Assembly (NCBI RefSeq): GCF_037126465.1
Contig: NC_088204.1
Coordinates: 75,887,807-75,951,806 of the forward strand
Direction of reading: 5' to 3'
DNA length: 64,000 nt
Source of the DNA: Ornithodoros turicata
Lineage: Eukaryota; Arthropoda; Arachnida; Ixodida; Argasidae
Numbering within the stretch: position 1 is the stretch's first letter; each line of letters begins with the position of its first letter. Positions 45,196 to 56,399 of the stretch are shown piece after piece. Under the pieces are notes generated by a model. The model was given only the letters and a program-made list of their open reading frames with translations. It did not search any database and had not been told where the DNA came from. The position numbers were made by a program, and so were the translations under genes.

Positions 45196-48100
45196 TCAAA
45201 GGCAGGAACACTTTGAACGGTCAAGCAAAATATCTGGATGCTTTGGGACTAGGCCTGGTGGTATGCCCCTGTCAACACGGAGCATCTCTTTCCGACAGCG
45301 CATCGGCAGCACTCCTGAATGAAGTACCAAAAGTTTCACACACAGCACATCATTGTCATGCAGATAACGCCTTGCCAAATATTTAGCAGGATCGTACCAC
45401 GTCGGTAAGTCCGCAGTACCACGACCATACTCACAAGAATAAGGCAGTAAGGTCACCACTTCTTTCCTCATGAGTTGTTCTGAAGAATATTGCACAGGCG
45501 ACATGTCGTTAATAATTTCGGGACAATTAACAAGAGAGTGTGGGATGAGGCACTTGAGAACATTCAGCCTCTGTTTTTTAACGGAAAGGTACAAGCAGGT
45601 TTGACCAATGAAGTTGCGCGTATTGGTGAGGGAGTGAGGTAAAAGTAAGCTAACTATGCGAGGGGCACTACCTTGAGAGGCCACGTGAAGAGGTGTGTTC
45701 TCCAGGCTAGCAGGACACATTCGCGAGCGAAGAAGTAACAACCTTGCGACGTCTAGGTGTCCATTTTGGGCGCACGTGTGCATCGGAGTGTCGTGCTGCT
45801 TATTGCGCATATCAACTGAAGCACAAAACGGAATTAGAAGCTTCACCACATTTGCGTGCCCAAACTTTGCACTCAAGTGCAATGGGGTATCCTTATCTTC
45901 ATTTCTAACGTACACTGATGAACGCGAGAGGTGATACTCCACAGCTTCGACATTATCTTTCTGTGCGGCAACCAACAACATCTTTCTGGCATGATCATCA
46001 TCATCACCAGTGCCCCTCTGATAGTCATCCCTGCTCACCCATCGTTTATTATCTTCGAACATTCCGTCGTCTACTTCATCGTCGTCTACATCACCGAAAC
46101 CTAAATATCGGTGTAAGACAGAACCAGCTGAATATTGCTGTAGCTGCTTCATGGATGTTATTTCAGCCTTCATACCTACGTTGAGCTCTGTAATGCGAAA
46201 TAGCCGTGCTTGACTATAACAATCGGCAGCGTCGATATCTAATTGGAGGACGAGGAGTTTCAGACACCACCTTATTTCTTGGTAGTCGTCACTCTCATCC
46301 ATCAATTCCATGATCTCCAGTTCACGGCTAGCGTCAATATGCCGGAAATAAGGCAATAAATGTTGCAACACTTTCCTTTTACCACACCATGACCAAATGT
46401 CCATTTCTGGTGAGACGAACTTCCTAGCAGAGTTGACAGGAGAGTGTGGGACAGGACAGTTTACAAGATCCAGCCATCCGCGTTTTGCAACTTCGCCCAA
46501 GCACGTTACGTTATCGTAATTCGCCGTTTCAGCTGGTGCGTGAGGTAGAAGAAACGTCACGATGTCAAGGGCACCGTGTACAGAGGCGAGCAAAAGAGGG
46601 GAGTTGAGACCGGCGCGACGCGCGTCGTGCATTCGACTGCGCAGGAGTAATAACTTTACTGACTTCAACCAGCCCTCACTGACAGTTTCTTCCTCGCTAT
46701 TGAAACTACGCAATGACAGCACCTTAGTGGCTGCGTGCATCGGAGTTTCCCAACGGTAAGTCCGAACATTCACTGACGCATAAAGAGGAAGTAGTAGTCC
46801 GACAACATCTGCATGTCCCGCAGCTGCACTCAAGTGCATAGCAGTTTCACCATCGCAGTTTATAACATCAACACACCAATGTCGGAGGTGAAACTTGGTT
46901 GTTTCCAGGTTTCCATTTGCCGCACTAATGTGCAACATTGTATTGCCGTCCATGTCCCTGATGCTCATGTCGCAGTAAGGAAGCAGCATTTTGCAGACAG
47001 CCTCGGATGTTGCGAGAAAAGGAACAGTTCCTCTCTTTTTTCCTATGAATATATTAAGATCCCCAAGTACGCAACTCACTGAACTGTATCTCTTGCTCCT
47101 AAGCATTCGTGCCTCCAGCTTAGCCGTGGTCTCTCTGTCAAAAGCTGCTGTTATGTGACTTGGGCGGATATAGCTGAGGTATACGTCTAAAATTCCATGT
47201 AGGTTGTGTTGGACAGCTGTGACTATCGCATGCATTACAAGACGCCTTTTTTCCTCGGAGGATTCACATTTGCTCACAATTTCGTTTGAATGTTTCAACG
47301 CTTCCCCGCTACATCGGGAGCATAATATGTTAAGTCTGTGTGTCGCCAACGACATGTGCCAACGTCTCCGGCGCCACAGGTTAGGCCACAGATTATTCCA
47401 CCATTTATAACGCACTTGGTATGACGAGTCCCACGGCGAAAGAACTTCCAAGTACCTGAACGGTGACATGCCGAGCATATCCCGTTTGATTAGGTCATCG
47501 TCCATTGGAAGCCTCTCCAATATTGTTTTATTCGCATGCAGGGCCCCCACGTGCAACGGAGTCCTTTGGAGTTCATCTTCATTGTACATATCTTCCCATT
47601 CGATGATATGTTTGTCAAAATATGAAACGTCGTTGTTCATAACAGCGGAGTGAAGCGGAGAGGACGCCGACGCCAGCATGTCCAACAACGACGTAACACT
47701 CTCGTAACATCCTTTACCATACAGTCTTCCGACTTGCTGCCTAATTCTGGAATTGTTTGACGTGAAATTCGTGCTGTCTTTCACCTTTTGGAGGAGGAAG
47801 TCAGCTGCAAAGAATTCAGCGAATGTCATGTGGACGAAGACAGGATCTCCGTTGTTAAGTCCAACCAAGAATCCTTCTTTAAGGCGATTGGCAGCGACGT
47901 CCTTTAATAAACTTCCATTGGGCTTTATTTTCTCTAATTCGTCTTCATTCAATAAGGTTGCCAATAAGGTTACGTCCATAGTGAATACGCATTTCATAGC
48001 AAGGAGACCATAATCTGCGTAGAATGGGGGCTTCGCGTTGTCGTCGTCCTCTTGCACGGCACATAGGCTGATATTTTCTTTCTTTTTGTCTCTTCTGTAT

Positions 48101-50829
48101 GCAATGTGCTTGTACTCTACAAACATCTTGTAGATGTGCACAGTGTACACACTTGTGCCAGCAGATGTGTCAATAATTTTAAGTAATGAAGAGTAATCAT
48201 CACACTGTGCAATTTCCCCACTCTCCACCTCAGCCATCATGCGAAGTAGGAGAGGATTTCCGAAGATATTCTTGTTTGTCCTCTTCAAGGACGCGTACAG
48301 TTCTTGAATCTGCTGAGAAACTGCAGTGTTTCGGGTAGTTGAATGTTCCCTGTATTTTTTAAGAAATTCTTCTTCGTTTTCTTCGGAGAAGGGAGCGAGT
48401 TCATATGCCACTGTGTGCAAAACGTCTTGAAGATTGGACCTAAACACCGTGCGAGAAAAAGTATACAACTTACAAATTTTTTTCTTAATCAGATACAATA
48501 CAAGTTCTAGGACGCGCTCGCGGCATTCTTCATTCATTTCGTCGAATGCATCGAAGATGACAACAACTTCGAAAGGGCTTCCAGTGTTCAAACTCTCCTC
48601 GAACAAGGCGAACTCTAGTCCCTCCTTGTGTACTCTGCATAGATCTGCTAGAAATTCAGAATTCGGTGATTTGGTTCTAATAGATGCCATCCTCTGAGGA
48701 AGGTCGACGTAAAGCACCCACCGATCCCGTCTTTTCCAACTGTCCCGGTGTTGATTTTTGATTTCTGTACACAGTCGAGTTGCCAGCAGACTCTTTCCTA
48801 TCCCCGGAGCACCACAAATGACGACCACTTTTTCATTCGCCTTCAAGAACTCCTCCATTGTGTAATCTTTGTGTCCCGTCAATGGAAGGTGACTGAGTCT
48901 ACCATTTGATTGAAGCCACAAGAGTCCGTTACGTGGCCCATTGAGCTGCAATAGGTGCACTCTCTTTTTCTGGAAATTATGATTTTTGCACAGCCTTTCA
49001 TAGTCACGTGGCTCTAGCAGAAGCACGAATTTTTCAAATTGTGCTAAATTCTTCATGTATTTTGCCTCACAACCGCGCGGAAGAATTTTTCTAACGTCAT
49101 CAGGTGGACACCCTAGAAATGCGAATGCCTCATTGTCGTCCTCAAGTTCGCAGTCTTTCAGGTCAATCTCCACAGCCCTTCTACACACTCGTTCGACGTA
49201 ATAATGCTTTACCCGTTCTTCTAGCTCATGAAGAGGAGGTCCTACGTCAATGTATTTCGATGCACACATGTTCAAGAAACTCGTTGTGTCGACGCAACGT
49301 AAGAAGGTGTCCAAATCCGTTGCCAGATGAAGCGCAGTAGCATCTTGGCCTTGAAGCTTTATGTGAGCCTTTTTAAAAAGTGCTTCTTTGCTCGTGACAT
49401 GCGCGAGAGTTGCTTCAGGAACACTGCGGACTTCATATTTCTTACCAAAGAAGTCACATTTTTGCACTTGTTTCACCAAGACAGCCTCACCGTTCTCTTC
49501 CACGAGCAGGACTACTCTTGTTCCAGTCACATCGGAGACAACACTCAAATGCTGAAGCATTTTTTGGGCGTCATCGTTCGGACGAACCGTTACGAGCACG
49601 AATGCACATTTGTAATCGTCTAAGACGCAGCTGATCTTGAAGTCCCACTGGTTTGTTTCGAAAAACAAGTATGGCTGTCCTGTACGTTGAACAGCATTGT
49701 GAACCATTACTTCGAGAAGGCTCAGCTCTGGGCCCGTAAGTATAAGTAGCGGCATATTTTCCAAGTCGCCGAGGTTGAGTGCCTCCGTATCGAATGTAAT
49801 GTTGAGTTCGCTTGTCCTGAGCGCTCTTTGGAGCCTCGCGTTTTCTGTTTCGATTTTCTCTGTATCTATCGAGGGGATTCTATGCTGGATGTAGCACCGC
49901 ATGTCCGGGATGACAGAATCATTGAAAAAAGCATACAGTTCCGGAACATCCTGCTCCAGAATTCTACGTTTGCAATCGTTACAGTATTGAGCCAGAATAT
50001 GTGGCACCCTCACAATCAGTTCTTCCTCCTTATTCTTGGCGAAAGCTAGTTTGATGAGGTCATCCATGTCATTTTGCTTTCGCTTTATATCTTTCACAAT
50101 GGCTTTGTACCGCATTTTCATTTTCTGATCCTGGCAGAAATATGGCTTGCCATTATTTCGGTGCACCAATGAAAGTGCCAAATGACATATTTCATGCGCA
50201 AACGTACCCCATGCTACAGCTTCTTTAGCGCTGCCAGCGATAAAAACTCTTTGTGCTTCACAAGATGCGAGTCCTAAGGTTTTCGCACCGCTGCACCCCG
50301 TAATCCGTTGCACGCTTTCACTGTTGTAGTCGAATCCTATCTTTAGGTGCGGTGCTGTTGCAGCCACTTTGAGAATCTCCTTGATTAAGTCGTCACTGGA
50401 GAGCTCCTTGTACATCCTCTCCCATCTCTCCTCGTAGTCGTCACAGGGTGTCCTGTTCAATGACTTGCTTTTCAAATAAAAAATATAGGAGTCCCTGTGT
50501 GACGTGGCGAATGACTCTTGTCGTTCAATCTCGGCTCTTTCAACCGGATATAGATCCTTATAACACCATGATTTTTCGTCCTCCTTCGTGGTGCATTTTC
50601 GTGACAATAGCGAACCATAAATACGGTAACTTTTCTTTTGGACTGCTTCGCAAAGAGCCGAGGTACCTTCAGTGGGATGCAGCCACAATTTGAGGGCAGG
50701 CGCTGCGTCGAGGCACTGTATAGCACTAGTCTCGTCTTTGTTCACAATGGCTTCGTGCATTTGTTTTCTGAGATCTTCCCATTGGGGTGAATGTTCCATG
50801 TCGAGATCCAATTCAGGTATCGAAGCCAT
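45196..50829 (-). CDS. HExxH-NACHT-ankyrin protein (NLR-like), single 1877-codon exon
   Basis: One uninterrupted frame. The start is taken as ATG at 50829 (A at -3, G at +4) because a strong acceptor ends at 50856, inside the longer open frame. Residues from this ATG: HEICH at 212-216 in WGTFAHEICHLALSLV, a zinc-protease-type motif; a middle region (about 340-640) of unknown type; a STAND/NACHT NTPase with Walker A GAPGIGKS (673-680), Walker B VVVIFDAFDE (755-764), a SRT sensor-like motif near 792-794, GNPLLL (about 857-862) and the winged-helix motif VHMTFAEFFAADFL (999-1012). Ankyrin repeats follow at about 1293-1365, 1406-1440 and 1646-1770 (TPLHLSAKFGHANVVKLLI), each ending in LLP(Y/H). 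The last four residues CSCL could be a prenylation box. NACHT-repeat proteins are signal-activated oligomerising switches; an immune sensor role is inference. The long intronless frame is unlike the neighbouring multi-exon genes. Confidence 0.85.
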   Translation of the reverse strand: MASIPELDLDMEHSPQWEDLRKQMHEAIVNKDETSAIQCLDAAPALKLWLHPTEGTSALCEAVQKKSYRIYGSLLSRKCTTKEDEKSWCYKDLYPVERAEIERQESFATSHRDSYIFYLKSKSLNRTPCDDYEERWERMYKELSSDDLIKEILKVAATAPHLKIGFDYNSESVQRITGCSGAKTLGLASCEAQRVFIAGSAKEAVAWGTFAHEICHLALSLVHRNNGKPYFCQDQKMKMRYKAIVKDIKRKQNDMDDLIKLAFAKNKEEELIVRVPHILAQYCNDCKRRILEQDVPELYAFFNDSVIPDMRCYIQHRIPSIDTEKIETENARLQRALRTSELNITFDTEALNLGDLENMPLLILTGPELSLLEVMVHNAVQRTGQPYLFFETNQWDFKISCVLDDYKCAFVLVTVRPNDDAQKMLQHLSVVSDVTGTRVVLLVEENGEAVLVKQVQKCDFFGKKYEVRSVPEATLAHVTSKEALFKKAHIKLQGQDATALHLATDLDTFLRCVDTTSFLNMCASKYIDVGPPLHELEERVKHYYVERVCRRAVEIDLKDCELEDDNEAFAFLGCPPDDVRKILPRGCEAKYMKNLAQFEKFVLLLEPRDYERLCKNHNFQKKRVHLLQLNGPRNGLLWLQSNGRLSHLPLTGHKDYTMEEFLKANEKVVVICGAPGIGKSLLATRLCTEIKNQHRDSWKRRDRWVLYVDLPQRMASIRTKSPNSEFLADLCRVHKEGLEFALFEESLNTGSPFEVVVIFDAFDEMNEECRERVLELVLYLIKKKICKLYTFSRTVFRSNLQDVLHTVAYELAPFSEENEEEFLKKYREHSTTRNTAVSQQIQELYASLKRTNKNIFGNPLLLRMMAEVESGEIAQCDDYSSLLKIIDTSAGTSVYTVHIYKMFVEYKHIAYRRDKKKENISLCAVQEDDDNAKPPFYADYGLLAMKCVFTMDVTLLATLLNEDELEKIKPNGSLLKDVAANRLKEGFLVGLNNGDPVFVHMTFAEFFAADFLLQKVKDSTNFTSNNSRIRQQVGRLYGKGCYESVTSLLDMLASASSPLHSAVMNNDVSYFDKHIIEWEDMYNEDELQRTPLHVGALHANKTILERLPMDDDLIKRDMLGMSPFRYLEVLSPWDSSYQVRYKWWNNLWPNLWRRRRWHMSLATHRLNILCSRCSGEALKHSNEIVSKCESSEEKRRLVMHAIVTAVQHNLHGILDVYLSYIRPSHITAAFDRETTAKLEARMLRSKRYSSVSCVLGDLNIFIGKKRGTVPFLATSEAVCKMLLPYCDMSIRDMDGNTMLHISAANGNLETTKFHLRHWCVDVINCDGETAMHLSAAAGHADVVGLLLPLYASVNVRTYRWETPMHAATKVLSLRSFNSEEETVSEGWLKSVKLLLLRSRMHDARRAGLNSPLLLASVHGALDIVTFLLPHAPAETANYDNVTCLGEVAKRGWLDLVNCPVPHSPVNSARKFVSPEMDIWSWCGKRKVLQHLLPYFRHIDASRELEIMELMDESDDYQEIRWCLKLLVLQLDIDAADCYSQARLFRITELNVGMKAEITSMKQLQQYSAGSVLHRYLGFGDVDDDEVDDGMFEDNKRWVSRDDYQRGTGDDDDHARKMLLVAAQKDNVEAVEYHLSRSSVYVRNEDKDTPLHLSAKFGHANVVKLLIPFCASVDMRNKQHDTPMHTCAQNGHLDVARLLLLRSRMCPASLENTPLHVASQGSAPRIVSLLLPHSLTNTRNFIGQTCLYLSVKKQRLNVLKCLIPHSLVNCPEIINDMSPVQYSSEQLMRKEVVTLLPYSCEYGRGTADLPTWYDPAKYLARRYLHDNDVLCVKLLVLHSGVLPMRCRKEMLRVDRGIPPGLVPKHPDILLDRSKCSCL

Positions 50830-50856
50830 GCTTTTAAAGATGAAAGGAGTAATTCC
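50827..50856 (-). other. 3' splice site and 5' leader of the NACHT-ankyrin gene
   Basis: On the minus strand TTTCTCCCTCCAAATTGCAG ends at 50856, with a pyrimidine-rich tract and CAG. A 26-nt leader then precedes ATGG. This implies at least one upstream non-coding exon and a spliced eukaryotic transcript. Confidence 0.65.
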
Positions 50857-50984
50857 TGCAATTTGGAGGGAGAAATTAGAAATACGTTCACAGACACCAG
50901 AGGCTATTATAGTCGTGTTCAATGTAAGAAGGAAAAGAAATCTAGTTCGTCATCTACATACGCCGTTGGAGATAAGGAGACACT

Positions 50985-51385
50985 ATACCGCGCCAAGAGA
51001 AACACAGGAGTGCCACTATGGGGGAGGGTCCGCATGGTGGCGGTGGTGGCGGTGGTGGTGGTGGTGGTAGTGCTGAAAGAGCTCGCAGTTGTGGGCCTCG
51101 CAGAGGGTATCAACGGCATGATTAACGCTCTGGGGACAATGTGCGTCCTGGGCAGACCTCTAAGGGAACTGGGGGGGGGGGGGGGGGCCGCGTGGTGTCA
51201 TATACTGCCAGTCTTCACAGCTAATACGGAAGCAGAGCGAGTGTGACGGATTACATTATCTGGCGGCGGCGGGAAAGTGATGTATCTGTGCCCAGCCATC
51301 CTATATCTGCGGCACAGTAACATTTTGCGAACTCACCGACTAGATTTTCTTTTCCTTCTTGATTTGAACACGACTACAGCCTCAG
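50985..51385. repeat. Dispersed repeat interrupted by a SINE
   Basis: The outer parts (50985-51022 and 51235-51385) match 22708-22945. The middle (about 51028-51230) is a reversed SINE with a (GGT)n end and a 15-G run near 51170-51187. Confidence 0.6.
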
Positions 51386-52350
51386 TCGAAAGTACAGCTA
51401 AGAAATCCTGACGAATGCTATTGGTCGGGATAGAATCTAAATAATATCTTAGTAGGGAAGACATTAATGGCGCTCAAACATGCGAAAGTAATTTCGAATC
51501 GCCATATACGTGAAAGGTTTTGTGGTCCCACATCAAGCGACGGGTCGGCATTAGACCTTTTTCATAACGGCCTCTATGCACATGACCTTGAGGCGAAGGA
51601 GAGGATTGTCTCCATCTTCACTAGATGGCGCAGTCTCGGGGATGACAAAAGTGGGGTCCAGTGGGAAGACCGCATGAGCTCCTCGGTCTAACTCTAGACT
51701 CTTATTGGTCCTGTATGCTACCTACGTGGATTCGTTTTGGCTTGCACTAAGTGTGGTTCGCTGTAGAGCCACTAGGATACGACGCTTATTCAAAAAAGGT
51801 CACATCCGTTACGAACACGTGACGTCACGAGAGGAACAGGTTTGAAGCTATGTTTTGCTGCGGTTTGCAAGACGCGGGAATAAATAAAGAACTAATCATC
51901 ATCCACCATCATAATCGTACCATGAGGCTACACGCAAAGTTTGCCTGCGCAGTGTGGCGACATGTTGCACGTGCCACAGGGTAGGACAGCGGATAATTTG
52001 AACCACCCGGGGTTCTTTTGACGTGCGCCAGAAATCACGTACTCATACATGTTGCTGGAAGCAACGTTCACCACCTCCACATTGCTACCGCCCTAGGCCA
52101 GGATCGCACCGGCGACCTTGAGCTCAGCGAGTCAGCACGTTACCGTCAGAGCTACGAGGACACAAGAAGAGGAAGAACGCGTCTGTTGATATACGTAAAT
52201 CGCCTTATTATGCCCACAAGCATGCTTTGCGCGTCGTTGCCACGTAATCGGTGACATGGGGGCTGAGTTTGTCTATGACAGTTTATCATAGCGGGAGTTT
52301 TACTCAGACCAATTCTACGGGGCGGGTTCCCTGGGCGCTCTGCCAGGACA
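51386..52350. other. No recognisable gene
   Basis: Nothing supportable on either strand. The short frames have no family resemblance. Confidence 0.4.
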
Positions 52351-52352
52351 AG

Positions 52353-52981
52353 TACAGGGTGCGGCACTCAAGTGTGCGACATTTCCATCACTTCGTAAGA
52401 AAAGAAGATAAAGTCCAACTCGCCTGAAATTTTGTACAGTGAGAGCCATTTTCCTGAAGTTTTTTTAGCATTCCTTGCAAATGTCGTCTGTTCGCACAAA
52501 CATGAGATTAAAATTGTTCGAACTTTTGACCCCATGCATTTTCTATGGCCTATTCGCGGTTATTTTGGGGACACTTCGTTGAAGAACCGCATTTCACAGC
52601 GAGTTTCGCCACATCTCACACAGGTGCCGCAAGGCGCCAAGCGAACCCGAAACCCTGAGCGGGGTCGAAGCGCATTCGTGTCGTCTGCTACGTTTTGGCG
52701 CTGTGCGCCACCTGTGGGAGATGTGGCAAAACTCGCTGTGAAATGCGGTTCTTCAACGAAGTGTTTCCAAAATAACCGGGAATAGGCCATAGAAAAGTTA
52801 GAGTCAAAAGTTCGAACAATTTGTATCTCGTGTTTGTGCAAACAGACGACGTCCGGAAGGAATGCTAAAAAAAACTTCAGGAAAATGGCTCGCGCTGTGC
52901 AAAATTTCAGGTAAATTGGACTTTATCTTCTTTTCTTAAGAAGTGACGGAAATGTGGCACACTTGAGCGCCGCACCCTGTA
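52353..52981. mobile_element. 0.63-kb hairpin element with 'acagggtgcggcactcaagt' ends
   Basis: The left end ACAGGGTGCGGCACTCAAGT is inverted at the right ('acttgagcgccgcaccctgt'). Inverted similarity runs through nearly the whole element ('ccgcatttcacagcgagttt' and 'actcgctgtgaaatgcgg'), giving a long hairpin. Confidence 0.85.
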
Positions 52982-52989
52982 CGTCTGCT

Positions 52990-55060
52990 CGAGGTTGGCG
53001 GACACTTTTTCGGTATTAAAAAAGTCAGCCGTTTCGAGACGCGCAATGTTTCGTAAGTCACGCGACGAGGCAGGCGTTAATGCGACACAAATCTCTTTGT
53101 CGAGACCTGAACGATGTGACGCGTCAAATACGGAAAGCGGGAGAAAGAAAGCGTGTAGCCTTCAGTAAGATACAATATATGCACCCCTACCCATATTTCG
53201 CGGTGCTGTACACTGAGAGCGTTTTCGATTGGAGCATGCTCATCAAGGACGCCACGAGATGCACAGGGTGAGTTCGTACAGCATTTTCCTAGTTCGGAGT
53301 TGTGACATGAAAATAGCGGATGATTTTAGGAGACGCGAGACGAAGACCCTTCGTTACCCTTGTGTTCCCCTTCGACGTGTACGCCTAATAGTAACAATTG
53401 ATTAGCACCAGATAATCTAAGAAATTTTACGAACCACAAGCGTGTTGTCCCCCTTTACTGCCCAGAACTGTTTGTTGGGTCATCGAATATTTCGTGAACT
53501 GTTTTCCAATCCTAATTTCGACACGAGGAACATGTCCAGTGCTTCCTGTCCTTCGGGTAGGCAGGAAGGCTAATTCCGGGTTCAGGGCAATATGCATCGC
53601 ACTCAGGAACGTGCTGACGCTACGATTGTTTTTCTTTTTTTCTTTTTCATGTCTCGCACCTTTATATAATTAATGTTTCGAGGCAACTTCACGCTTTGTT
53701 GTGTAAGTATTGCCGCGTTCCAGCCTTAGAACAACTTTCCATATTGCGGAACACAGCAACAACAAGCTGTTTTTCCACAGTCCCTTCGAATGCTATGCAG
53801 ATCCACACTCTTGGAAGGCACCGCAGCGCCATAGTTTGTACCGCTTGATACGCGCAGACGTAAAACTAATCATAACAGGTTGCAAGGTACTGAATAGCTC
53901 CCAATTACAGCTAACAGTGGGCAATGAAATCAAGTCACTATGCGCCAGGGCATCAGACTTTGGTTCCCCCTTCCCCTCCCACCAGCGACCTCAGACACAA
54001 TGACATCCATCTAAATCACGAACAGCCCTGACGCTACTTTTGTTGTTCTGCGTTATAATACTGCACCAGTGATTTCCCCAGAAATTCACTGCTGGGGGCG
54101 GGGGGGGGGGGGGGGGTGCCGAGCTTTCAAGGGTGGGGTGGGGGTATGCTTGGTGAAGGTTACACTTAAGGAATTTTTCTTAGACACGGAAAGAATCGTG
54201 GCACAGTAGTGACATCTCTCCACAGCCTCCCCGTTTTATTTGTACATGTTATTACGTTAGAACACAGTACATTAAAATACAGATTCATTATGAACGGCAT
54301 TTCAACATTATGATGCATATAATCATATCGCAAATGGTTCTTGATGATCCACATTGAGTTTGCGTGCCCGCACGCATTTTTGCTCGTATATGCGTGAAAT
54401 ATATGCGTTAAACAGTCACTTTCAAATGATTTTGGACAAATGCATGGCACGATCATCTGCGTGATTGTGGTCTTATACAGCCCAAGTTTCACAGTACAGG
54501 ACGTTAGTCGCTGCGCCGGACTCTCTACCAGAACGTGTTGGTGGCCGAGCTAGGTGGGGTCACTTGAGAAATTTCAGTGGGGCGGGGTGCAAAAATGAAG
54601 GAGTGTGTAGGGAAATCCCTGCACTGCACAGCTAGGGTGGTTCCCGGGAGCACTTGGCATTTTTTGACATGTCATAAGGTGTTTCAGAAATTCCGACTCT
54701 CAGAAGAGAAAGAGATCAAAGGACTATATGCAGGCTAGATCAAGGTCGTCAAGGATCAATATTCTAAGTGATTCAATGCAGAAGTGGTTTGTATTCCAGT
54801 CTTACGTACCTTCTTGTTCAATATGACGCCATGTTCAAGTATCGTGTTGATCGCGGGGTGCAGCCTTAGTACACTGCAGTCATCCTTCTCCGATGCCTCT
54901 GAACACTTTCGTTAAAACCACCATCGGTGCTCCAATGTCAGACCTTCGTTCCACCTGTAACGCATGACGTCACTTACATCACATCCTCTCGATTCGCCAA
55001 AGTAGAAGCGAAGTGTGATCTCACTCGTGCGGCGGAAAACAGAGTGCGTGATGAAAGGTG
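52990..55060. other. No recognisable gene
   Basis: Holds poly-G tracts near 54096-54140 and AT-rich stretches. No exon, repeat end or RNA gene was supported. Confidence 0.4.
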
Positions 55061-55103
55061 AAAGCCGAAAAGCCACTGAAAGAAGAAGCCACTGGAGAGG
55101 CGT

Positions 55104-55177
55104 GTTAGCTTAACCCAACTGGTAAAAGCCCTGAACCGATAATCCAGAAGACGTGAGTTCCAGTTCTACGGCTGGCT
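55104..55177 (+). repeat. Diverged copy of the tRNA-Thr-like unit
   Basis: Same order and length as 5504-5576 with about ten changes that break the D and anticodon stems (GTTAGCTTAACCCAACTGGT). Flanking 'gaaagaagaagccactgg' and 'cagtggcttccttctttc' form a stem around it. Confidence 0.6.
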
Positions 55178-55199
55178 AACCTTTTCAGTGGCTTCCTTC

Positions 55200-56395
55200 T
55201 TTCATCAATAATTTGTGAGGCACTTGAGACTTTGTACGTATTTGTCCTTTTCATGTGTTCCACCCTCAGAACATCAATTCCCATCGTGGAGTGCGTGTTT
55301 GAATAAGAAGTTCGTTAGTAGATGATAAGCTCAATATTTCAATTGTAAATTCATTCAATGTTTGATGGTTAACCACAAAGAGAACAACGATTTCTGAAAA
55401 GCAAGGTTTCATCTTAAAGGTATATGTAACACGAGAAGCGCGTGTAAGGCAGATCAATGCTTTGCAAATTAAATATTCTTAACATGCTTCGGACCAAATT
55501 ATTTCGCGCGACAAACGTCGGATACACTGCCAGACTGGTGAGCGCGTACTGGTGAAGAATGCAAAACAAAAAACAAAAAAAAAACTATCATGACCACCCA
55601 AGTACTTTAACTTGATGTAGCCAATCCTTTTCTTTCATGCAATCATACCGGATGAACGAACGCACTGTATTTTTCAAGAAGGGCTCGAATACCGAATGTT
55701 TTAGCGTCCGGACCTGGGCCTCACAGATTTTCGGCTGCACTTTTGAGATTAAGACCCTATGGCCTAGGGTAGGCTCGAAGCTCCATAAGCAGACAGATCT
55801 AGGCCTATAAAGCCATCTGAAGACACAACCATTTAAAACAGAGCAATAATAAGCATAAAAAGACATGTAAAGTCATTATTGCCAAGTAATTCAAATAATT
55901 GGGTGTTTACGTCGCGAGACAACTGAGATCGCCAAGTAATTCAATTACTGTAATTGTTACATTCTGGGTAATTTAGTTACTTTCAGAATTATAATCAATA
56001 TTATGTAACTGAATTACTTTTGCAAGTAGTACTGGACTCGGAATTGCAATGAGAGCTCTAGCTTCTATAGTAGAAGGCCACAGTGATGGGGAGGCTACTG
56101 AAAGATTTACATTTGAGTGCGGCAAAAACAAAAGTGCTGCTCCGTGGGAGAAATAATTTGATATGAACCTGCTTGAAGCCTTTATAAAGCGGTGGGACTT
56201 TTCATTGTATATTCATGATCAGGAGTAGTTGCGGTATAAAGGACAAGAGCTTGAGGAATACCTTTGTTTTGAAGGTGAACAAACCTTACAAGCTGATGCA
56301 TGAGCAGTATTCCCTTACTACAAGAAGAAAAATTTTCGCTTGTTCTTGGCATGACTTAAAAAAGGCCCTTTCACTAACTAATATATATATATATA
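55200..56395. other. No gene; AT-rich with 'gtaattcaattac' tracts
   Basis: 'ttgggtgtttacgtcgcgag' at 55900 is the inverse of 30842-30870, so it is a shared repeat end. The rest is unremarkable, ending in a short TA run near 56384. Confidence 0.4.
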
Positions 56396-56399
56396 TAGG

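Noticed and set aside
50672..51246. Plus-strand frames of 132 and 151 codons
   Set aside because: They overlap the 5' end of the NACHT-ankyrin gene antisense and run into a (GGT)n SINE.
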